From Bacteroidales bacterium (lineage in GTDB: Bacteria; Bacteroidota; Bacteroidia; Bacteroidales; UBA932): a stretch of DNA of 6,957 bases. Below are positions 1 through 5,956 of this stretch, piece after piece. Both the position numbers and the translations under genes were made by a program. Positions within the stretch are counted from its first letter, which is position 1. Each line of letters opens with the position of its first letter. Location: positions 1-6,957 of the forward strand of contig SFPH01000146.1 of the NCBI GenBank assembly GCA_004552115.1, written 5' to 3'. The notes below the pieces were generated by a model. That model worked only from the letters and a program-made list of their open reading frames with translations, did not search any database and was not told the origin of the DNA.

Positions 1-3000
1 GGATGGGCCTTTCCGGCGAAGAGGAACTGGACAGGCATGGCCGGATTGTTCACAATCTCGCTGAGCCTGTCGAGGTCGGTGAAGAGGAGAGTTGCCCTCT
101 TGTATGTGGCGAACCTTCTTGCGAAACCGATTGTAAGCACATCGTCACGGAGTGTCTCCTTGATGGTCACGATCTCGCTAGGAGAGTAATGGTTGGTGAC
201 GGAAGGGTTGGAGAGTTTCTCCTTGACCACGTTGATGAGGGTGGTCTTGAGCTCCTTCCTGGTATTCCAGATTTCCTCGTCATCTATCTTGTAGATGCCC
301 TCGAAGCATTTCTTGTCATAGTGGTGAGTCTGGAACTCAGGGCCGAACACCTTTGCGTGGATGGCCTTCCACTCCTTCGCAGCCCAGGTAGGATAGTGGA
401 CTCCGTTGGTCACGTAGCTTACGTGGAGTTCCTCCGGAAGATATCCCGGATACATGGATGCGAAAATGTCCTGGCTTACCTTGCCGTGGAGCATTGAAAC
501 TCCGTTGATATTCTGGGAAATGTTGGCTGCGAGGTTGCTCATCGAGAATTTCTCGTTGACATCGGAGCCGTTGAGCTTGCCGAGACCCATCATTGTCTCC
601 CAGTCGATCTTCAGGAGCTGAGGGAAATGGCCGATATACTTTCTGAGAAGTCCTTCTTCGAATGCATCGTGTCCGGCAGGCACCGGAGTATGGGTGGTGA
701 AAAGGGATGATGCGCGGACAACCTCGAGGGCCTCAGGATAGTCGAGGTTGTACTGCTCGATGTATTCGCGGAGTCTCTCAAGTCCGATGAAGGCGGCGTG
801 TCCCTCATTGCAATGATAAACCTGAGGGTTGAGTCCGAGCTTTCTGAGAGCGCGGATACCGCCGATGCCGAGGAGGAGTTCCTGCTTGAGACGGTTCTCC
901 CAGTCGCCGCCGTAAAGGTGGTATGTCACCTGACGGTCCTCGTCAATGTTGGCCTCGTAATCGGTGTCGAGGAGGTAAAGGTCTGTACGTCCGACAGCAA
1001 CCTTCCAGATGCGGGCAGTGAGATTCCTTCCAGGGAATGCGACACTGGTGGTAAGCCAGTTGCCGTCCTTGTCCATAACCGGCTCGGCAGGAATCTTGGT
1101 GAAATTCTGGGCATCGTATCTGGCCACCTGGTCTCCCTGGGCGGAAAGCACCTGGGTGAAATAGCCGTAACGGTAGAGAAGACCCACTGCCACGAGGTTG
1201 ACGTTCATGTCGCTGGTCTCCTTGAGGTAGTCTCCGGCCAGGATGCCGAGTCCTCCGGAATAGATGCTGAGTGATGAATCCAGACCGTACTCCATGCAGA
1301 AATATGCCACTGAAGGGTCCTTGCGGTCCTTCTTGAGGGACATATAGTCATTGAAATCCTTCATTACGCTCTCGTACTGAGCCATGAATGAGGCATCCTT
1401 TGAGAGAGCCTGGAATCTCTTGAGAGTGACTACGTCGAGAACGGCCATAGGGTTGTGTCCGGAGTTGTGCCATACTTCGGCGTCAACTGACTTGAAGAGT
1501 GCCTTGGCGTTCTCGTTCCAGCACCACCAGAGGTTTTTAGAAAGGGTTTCAAGGCCTTTGAGGGCCTCAGGAAGGTGCCTGGTCACCATTACACTTTTCC
1601 AGGACGGGTTGTTGATCGGTAACATTTCGTATTTCATAATCCTTTTTTCTTTTGATTCAGGGAATGCTCCCTTGGCGGCCACCACCTTGTCGAGGGCCAG
1701 TGAATATGCTTCCTGATAATAGCGTATCTGATTCTCCCACAGTGCTATTTCGGAAACCTCGCGGGCATTGGCCATATATTCGGCACGTTGCTCGTCGGAG
1801 ATGAGGGCAATCTCCCTGATGCGGGCGGCAACGGCATCCACCACCTCGAAATAATTGTTGTCATCCCTGTCCACGACTGTAATGCCCGGATGCTCCTTGC
1901 CATAGTGGGTTCTCACCCACTTTCCGAAGCCTGCCAGGCTCGTGGTCAATGTAGGCACCCTGAATGCGAGGCTTTCGAGAGGGGTATAGCCCCAAGGCTC
2001 GTAGTATGACGGGAAGAGCGTGAGGTCCAGACCGATGAGAAGGTCGTAGTACTTCATGTTGAACACTCCGTCATTGCCGTTGAGATAGGATGGGATGAAG
2101 TAGACTTTGATATTGGAATCCTGTGTGTTGGCCAGGCCGAGCTCGCGGAACCTGCGGGTGATGGTGTCATACTCCGGATTCATGAGGTAATGGGACACCT
2201 GCGTGCGGTATGACTGGTCACCCTTGCCTGAAAGCTTTGAGACGAGGCTGGCATCGGCTCCGTTGTGGCCTGAAGGAATCATTATGAACGCATGGATGTC
2301 CCTGCCCTTGAAGTCGGAGCGGCGGATCTTGTCCACTGCGTCAATGAACACGTCAATTCCCTTGTTTCTGTATTCGTATCTGCCACCGATGCCGATGAGA
2401 ATGGCATCTTCGGCTACCGGCATTCCCGACATCGCCGAGGCGACCTGCCTCAATCTGAGCCTCGCGGCCGAACGCTTGGAGGCATACTCCTCCTCCGTCG
2501 CCGGAGTGAAGCTGTTCTCGAAGCCGTTAGGCGTCACCACGTCGATTTTCCTGCCGAGGAAATGACCGCATTCTTCTGCGGTAATCTCGCTCACTGTCGT
2601 GAATACGTCTGCGTTCTGCGCCGACTTTGTCTCCAGGGAATGGAGAGCCATCACATTGAACTGCCTTGCCTTTTCGTCAGGGTTGTATGCATTCATCGAT
2701 TCATACAGCCTCATGTTGTTGCCGGCGAGACAACGTCCCACGACAGTGGCGTGAGTCGTAAAGACAGTAGCAACAGGCAGACCGGTGTATTTCAGATACA
2801 GGAGTCCCGCTCCCGTCTGCCATTCGTGGAACTGGGCGACGACCTTGTCGGATGCGTCAAGGAAGAACTTGCAGTAGCTCTCGATCACCTTTCCGGCCAC
2901 ATAGCCGAAGAGAGCTGATTCCTTGTAATCCCAGTTGCCGGTGATGGAGTCCACCCCGAACCTTTCCCAATATTCCGTCAGGATATCGTTCTGACGGGTG

Positions 3001-3317
3001 AGGAACTGCTTGAAATCCACAAGCACCGCCACGGGGCTTCCCGGCACGTTCCACTTTCCTATTCTCAGCCTGAGGCCCTTGGAGGCGGCATCAATCCGCC
3101 ATGCCTGCCAAAGCAGCGGGTCTTCCTGGAAATCAGGATTCGCATCCGTATCCATCCAGACGTCAGGACCGATGAGTATGTGATGTCTCTTGAGCTGAGA
3201 CTTGAGGAAGAGGGATTTGGTCGCAATCACGGTGTATATTCCACCAACTTTATTGCAGACCTCCCAGCTGACCTCAAAAAGATAATCCGGTCTGTTGTTA
3301 AATTCTGTCGCTGTCAT
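1..3317 (-). CDS. Fused GT3 glycogen synthase / GT35 alpha-glucan phosphorylase (3' end off the window)
   Basis: Read from the ATG at 3317 to the window edge there are 1105 codons without a stop. Residues 1 to about 550 are a GT3 glycogen synthase, expected to transfer glucose from UDP-glucose to a glucan end: EVSWEVCNKVGGIYTV (15-30), FHEW (163-166), TTHAT (187-191), GGRYEYRNKG with R313 and K319 at the yeast Gsy2 UDP-binding positions, and YYEPWGYTPLE (438-448) with the family glutamates E440 and E448. From about 561 a GT35 phosphorylase of the short Thermus/Thermotoga type (DUF3417 start) follows, expected to release glucose-1-phosphate: NLWWCWNE (near 596), CMEYGLDSS (674-682), YSGGLGILAGD (686-696), HTPVPAGHD (876-884), CNEGHAAF (836-843), NGVSMLHG (938-945), NGVH (971-974) and FARRFATYKR (1065-1074). 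The PLP-binding lysine and the last roughly 300 residues are outside the window. A TAG lies directly before the ATG, so no earlier start is possible. It follows the GH57 gene by 4 bases. Family assignment is firm; activity of both halves is inferred. Confidence 0.95.
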   Translation of the reverse strand, partial: MTATEFNNRPDYLFEVSWEVCNKVGGIYTVIATKSLFLKSQLKRHHILIGPDVWMDTDANPDFQEDPLLWQAWRIDAASKGLRLRIGKWNVPGSPVAVLVDFKQFLTRQNDILTEYWERFGVDSITGNWDYKESALFGYVAGKVIESYCKFFLDASDKVVAQFHEWQTGAGLLYLKYTGLPVATVFTTHATVVGRCLAGNNMRLYESMNAYNPDEKARQFNVMALHSLETKSAQNADVFTTVSEITAEECGHFLGRKIDVVTPNGFENSFTPATEEEYASKRSAARLRLRQVASAMSGMPVAEDAILIGIGGRYEYRNKGIDVFIDAVDKIRRSDFKGRDIHAFIMIPSGHNGADASLVSKLSGKGDQSYRTQVSHYLMNPEYDTITRRFRELGLANTQDSNIKVYFIPSYLNGNDGVFNMKYYDLLIGLDLTLFPSYYEPWGYTPLESLAFRVPTLTTSLAGFGKWVRTHYGKEHPGITVVDRDDNNYFEVVDAVAARIREIALISDEQRAEYMANAREVSEIALWENQIRYYQEAYSLALDKVVAAKGAFPESKEKRIMKYEMLPINNPSWKSVMVTRHLPEALKGLETLSKNLWWCWNENAKALFKSVDAEVWHNSGHNPMAVLDVVTLKRFQALSKDASFMAQYESVMKDFNDYMSLKKDRKDPSVAYFCMEYGLDSSLSIYSGGLGILAGDYLKETSDMNVNLVAVGLLYRYGYFTQVLSAQGDQVARYDAQNFTKIPAEPVMDKDGNWLTTSVAFPGRNLTARIWKVAVGRTDLYLLDTDYEANIDEDRQVTYHLYGGDWENRLKQELLLGIGGIRALRKLGLNPQVYHCNEGHAAFIGLERLREYIEQYNLDYPEALEVVRASSLFTTHTPVPAGHDAFEEGLLRKYIGHFPQLLKIDWETMMGLGKLNGSDVNEKFSMSNLAANISQNINGVSMLHGKVSQDIFASMYPGYLPEELHVSYVTNGVHYPTWAAKEWKAIHAKVFGPEFQTHHYDKKCFEGIYKIDDEEIWNTRKELKTTLINVVKEKLSNPSVTNHYSPSEIVTIKETLRDDVLTIGFARRFATYKRATLLFTDLDRLSEIVNNPAMPVQFLFAGKAH
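1635..1655 (-). other. AT-rich interdomain junction with an in-frame ATG (possible fossil or internal start)
   Basis: Between the GT3 and GT35 parts the minus strand turns locally A-rich, reading TCAAAAGAAAAAAGGATT and then ATG (residue M561, followed by KYEML). The A-rich stretch with AGG before an ATG looks like a Bacteroidota translation leader. The protein that would start there has the N-terminus expected for a stand-alone phosphorylase of this family. Whether it is used today is unknown. Confidence 0.35.
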
Positions 3318-3321
3318 CTAA

Positions 3322-4653
3322 TTATTTTTTCCTTTTTACTGCCGGAGCCTCCTTCTTCTCCGCAGCACCCTTCTTTGCCGGCGTTGCTTTCCCTGCAGAA
3401 GCCTCCTTCTTGGCAACGGCCTTCTTCACAGGCTTTGCAGCTTTAGCAAGGTTTGTCGAATATTCCTCATTTACGCGGATAATAAAATCGCTCAAAACGT
3501 TCATATAGTTGATGAACGCCTCGTAAGGGGTGTCGTAAGGGTTGAAATATTTGTGAACCTCGCCGTCGGAGAAGAACTTCGTGCACATATAATAGAAGTG
3601 GTCGCTCTCCTGGAGATGTCCGAAGTCATTGAAAAGGGCCGGATCATTGATGAGGGCCACCTTCTCATACAGGCCGTAGAGCTTGTTGAAGGCCTCCTGC
3701 TGGAGCTCGTTGCCGAGCCATGCTGTGACGTCGCGCTCCTCATCAGCCCATGAGATAGGCTCTGCCACCTCGAGGGAGGATATCGGATTGTGGGCAGCGG
3801 CTGCCTCTGAAGGGGTTGCAAAGGCGAATGTGCCGTCCTTTATGACCGCCTCAGGAAGATAGCGCATGAAGTCGAAGATTCCTGAAGCCGCCTTCTGGTG
3901 CTCGCCGAAGGTCTCGTAGTCCATGAAGAGATTTACGACATCGCCGTCCTTTGCGTCGCTCTTCAGCCAGCCGAGATATTTCTCGCCGGTGAGAGGCCAC
4001 TCGCTCCAGCCCTTGTTGGAGAACCTGAAAGCGATGTCGTCGCTGAGCTTGTAGTTCCTGAGAAGGAGCCTGAGGCCTTCCTGCCTGTCATTGACATAGA
4101 CGTAGTCCGGGCTTCTCCATCCGAGGATGTGCTTTGCGCCTTCGGTAAGCATTGTATTGAATCCGAGCTCGTGAACCCTCTCCCCGATGGCATCGGAGTA
4201 GATGAGCTCGGTATTCCTGAATGACACAGGAGTCACTCCGAAATAATGCTCGATGGCAGCCTTGTGCTTGAGAACCTGATGCTTGAACTCAGCAGGTGAC
4301 GCAAGGGATGCAAGGGAATGATAATATGTCTCGCAGAGGAACTCCACGCAGCCGGTGTCCGCAAGCTTGCGGAAGCTGTCGATCACTTCCGGAGCATATC
4401 TCTCGAACTGCTCGAGGGCGGATCCGGAGATGGAGAATGCCACCTTGAACGCTCCCTTGTGCTTCTTCACGAGGTCGAGAAGGAGGCTGTTCATCGGAAG
4501 GTAGCACTGCTCGGCAACCCTTCTGAGGATGGTACGGTTGGTGAAGTCATCGTAGTAATGCGAATCCTTGCCTATGTCGAAGAACCTGTAAAGCCTGAGT
4601 CTGGCAGGCTGGTGAATCTGGAAATACAGGCATAAGCTTTTTGACGGTTTCAT
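3322..4653 (-). CDS. GH57 alpha-glucan-active enzyme, archaeal alpha-amylase (MJ1611) type
   Basis: Complete gene of 443 residues. The catalytic part spans about 1-402 and shows the GH57 conserved regions in order: HQP (14-16), GCVEFLCETYYHSL (101-114), FRNTELIY (145-152) and MDYETFGEH (244-252), then the AWLGNELQQEAFNKLY block (311-326) seen in MJ1611-like members. By position E149 should be the catalytic nucleophile and D245 the acid/base, so this does not look like one of the inactive GH57 homologues that lack these residues. There is no signal peptide, so it should act in the cytoplasm on stored or imported alpha-glucan. Whether it hydrolyses, transfers or branches chains cannot be read from sequence; it is shorter than the known GH57 branching enzymes. 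Residues 403-443 form a lysine/alanine-rich tail described separately. The start lies 10 bases after the GT4 stop, has a TGA in frame 18 bases upstream, and places HQP at the usual distance from the N-terminus. Confidence 0.93.
   Translation of the reverse strand: MKPSKSLCLYFQIHQPARLRLYRFFDIGKDSHYYDDFTNRTILRRVAEQCYLPMNSLLLDLVKKHKGAFKVAFSISGSALEQFERYAPEVIDSFRKLADTGCVEFLCETYYHSLASLASPAEFKHQVLKHKAAIEHYFGVTPVSFRNTELIYSDAIGERVHELGFNTMLTEGAKHILGWRSPDYVYVNDRQEGLRLLLRNYKLSDDIAFRFSNKGWSEWPLTGEKYLGWLKSDAKDGDVVNLFMDYETFGEHQKAASGIFDFMRYLPEAVIKDGTFAFATPSEAAAAHNPISSLEVAEPISWADEERDVTAWLGNELQQEAFNKLYGLYEKVALINDPALFNDFGHLQESDHFYYMCTKFFSDGEVHKYFNPYDTPYEAFINYMNVLSDFIIRVNEEYSTNLAKAAKPVKKAVAKKEASAGKATPAKKGAAEKKEAPAVKRKK
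3325..3447 (-). other. Lysine/alanine-rich C-terminal tail of the GH57 protein
   Basis: Residues 403-443 hold 14 lysines, 13 alanines, 3 prolines and 1 arginine but only 3 glutamates in 41 residues, with repeated AKK/KKE/PAKK-like units and no aromatic residues. It resembles the disordered tails of histone H1-like proteins. It follows directly after the catalytic region ends (near NEEYSTNL) and is not part of the GH57 fold. Its role is unknown; binding to a polyanion or to RNA, or simple solubility, are possibilities. Confidence 0.8.
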
Positions 4654-4663
4654 ATCTCTTAAA

Positions 4664-5956
4664 TTACTTAATCACTGATTCATAAACTTTTTTGATCTTC
4701 GCTGCCGCATTGTTCCACTTGAGGGTATTGACCTCGTCGTAGCCGTATTTGGAAGCGAAATCGGCGAGCGCCGGATATTTGAGGAGGGCGTAGATCTGGT
4801 CAGCCATCGCATCGACATCCCAGAAATCGACCTTGAACGCATACTTGAGCACTTCGGCGGCACCCGACTGGTGCGAAATCACCGAAGGCACTCCCGAGCG
4901 CATTGCCTCAAGAGGGGAAATTCCGAACGGTTCGGATACTGAAGGCATCACGTACACGTCGGAGAGGGCGAACATCTTCTGCACATCGGTTCCCCTGAGG
5001 AAGCCGGTGAAGTGGAACCTGTCGGATATTCCGAGACGGGCCACCTGCCTGATGGAGCGGTTCATCATATCTCCGCTTCCGGCCATCACGAAACGCACGC
5101 CAGGACATCTCTTGAGCACCTTGGCCGCCGCCTCGATGAAGTACTCCGGGCCTTTCTGGAAGGTGATTCGGCCGAGGAAGGTGACGACCTTGTCATCCAC
5201 TCCCCTCTCTACCTTCATCTCGCTCCTTCCGCTGAAATCCACGGCATTGTGAACGGTCACGACCTTGTCAGGATTGATTCCGTACTTGGTGATGACAATG
5301 TTCCTGGTCAGGTCGCTGACGGTGATGACCCTGTCGGCCGCCTCCATTCCCTTCTTCTCGATCTCATAAACCCTCGTGTCAATGTTCTGGTCGCTGCTCC
5401 TGTCGAAGGATGTGGCGTGAACATGGACTACGAGCGGCTTGCCCGTAAGGCGCTTGGCGGCTATGCCTGCCATATATGTCAGCCAGTCGTGGGCGTGGAT
5501 CACATCGAACTGTCCCTTGCGGGTCATCGCTATGGTGCCGCCCACCATCGCATATCTCGCAACCTCCTCCATGAGGTTGGAGCCGTATTTTCCGGAGAAT
5601 TTGTATGTGCTTCCGTAACTTACGGAGAAATCCTTGACCTGGCGGTGCCTGTCAGCCTCGACGAGGTTGTGGAACTCCTCCGGGTCAAGATAAGGTACCA
5701 TATTGGTGCCGATATGCACGAACTGGACCTTGTCGAGGAAGTCATCGACAGTCATCGAGCCGGTGACCTGCACAGGCACATCGCTGGCATTCACGATTTC
5801 AGCCACCTGGCTGTCCTCATCTCCGGATGCGGAAGGCATCACGAAAATCGACTCCACCCCGTTCTTGACGAGGCCTTTGACTATACCGTAGCAGGCCGTT
5901 CCCAATCCTCCTGCAATGTGAGGGGGGAACTCCCATCCGAACATAAGTACTCTCAT
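4664..5956 (-). CDS. GT4-family glycosyltransferase, probable glucan synthase-like enzyme
   Basis: Complete gene of 430 residues with a two-domain GT-B fold. The N-terminal domain opens with FGWEFPPHIAGGLGTA (6-21), whose glycine-rich loop is typical of starch/glycogen synthase-like GT4 and GT5 enzymes, and continues with HAHDWLTYMAG (154-164). The C-terminal nucleotide-sugar domain has VTVHNAVD (233-240), FLGRITFQKGPEYF (260-273) with R263 and K268 as likely phosphate contacts, and SEPFGISPLEAM (341-352) with the E-x7-E pair E342/E350 of retaining GT4 enzymes. There is no signal peptide or membrane segment, so it is probably cytosolic. Its place between debranching enzyme and GH57 gene implies a job in glycogen-type glucan synthesis or priming. 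Donor (UDP- or ADP-glucose) and product cannot be decided; a sugar-phosphate or trehalose-type acceptor is not excluded. The start is set by an ideal Shine-Dalgarno and a 4-base ATGA overlap with the gene upstream, so translation is probably coupled. Confidence 0.93.
   Translation of the reverse strand: MRVLMFGWEFPPHIAGGLGTACYGIVKGLVKNGVESIFVMPSASGDEDSQVAEIVNASDVPVQVTGSMTVDDFLDKVQFVHIGTNMVPYLDPEEFHNLVEADRHRQVKDFSVSYGSTYKFSGKYGSNLMEEVARYAMVGGTIAMTRKGQFDVIHAHDWLTYMAGIAAKRLTGKPLVVHVHATSFDRSSDQNIDTRVYEIEKKGMEAADRVITVSDLTRNIVITKYGINPDKVVTVHNAVDFSGRSEMKVERGVDDKVVTFLGRITFQKGPEYFIEAAAKVLKRCPGVRFVMAGSGDMMNRSIRQVARLGISDRFHFTGFLRGTDVQKMFALSDVYVMPSVSEPFGISPLEAMRSGVPSVISHQSGAAEVLKYAFKVDFWDVDAMADQIYALLKYPALADFASKYGYDEVNTLKWNNAAAKIKKVYESVIK
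5953..5956 (-). other. ATGA stop-start overlap (translational coupling)
   Basis: The debranching-enzyme stop TGA and the GT4 start ATG share the four bases ATGA on the minus strand. Such overlaps usually mean that ribosomes finishing the first gene restart on the second. Together with the Shine-Dalgarno just upstream this predicts matched production of the two proteins. Confidence 0.85.

Noticed and set aside
3..497. 164-codon plus-strand open frame near the left edge
   Set aside because: Same antisense register as the GT3-GT35 gene, whose sense frame here carries clear phosphorylase motifs (NGVSMLHG, FARRFATYKR).
798..1274. 158-codon plus-strand open frame
   Set aside because: Codon-aligned shadow of the phosphorylase half; the translation has no family features.
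2292..2918. 208-codon plus-strand open frame
   Set aside because: Codon-aligned shadow of the GT3 half, where the sense strand encodes the UDP-binding GGRYEYRNKG region.
3318..3335. Run of six A at the end of the GH57 gene as a slippery site that could join it to the GT3-GT35 frame
   Set aside because: A +1 shift into the downstream frame meets TAG immediately before the ATG, so no fusion protein could form; a normal stop and restart 4 bases apart explains the layout.
4670..4680. Short palindrome (AATCA-G-TGATT) near the GT4/GH57 junction as an operator or terminator
   Set aside because: The arms are 5 bases with a single-base centre, it lies inside the last GT4 codons, and there is no following T-run on the minus strand. 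It is within chance expectation.
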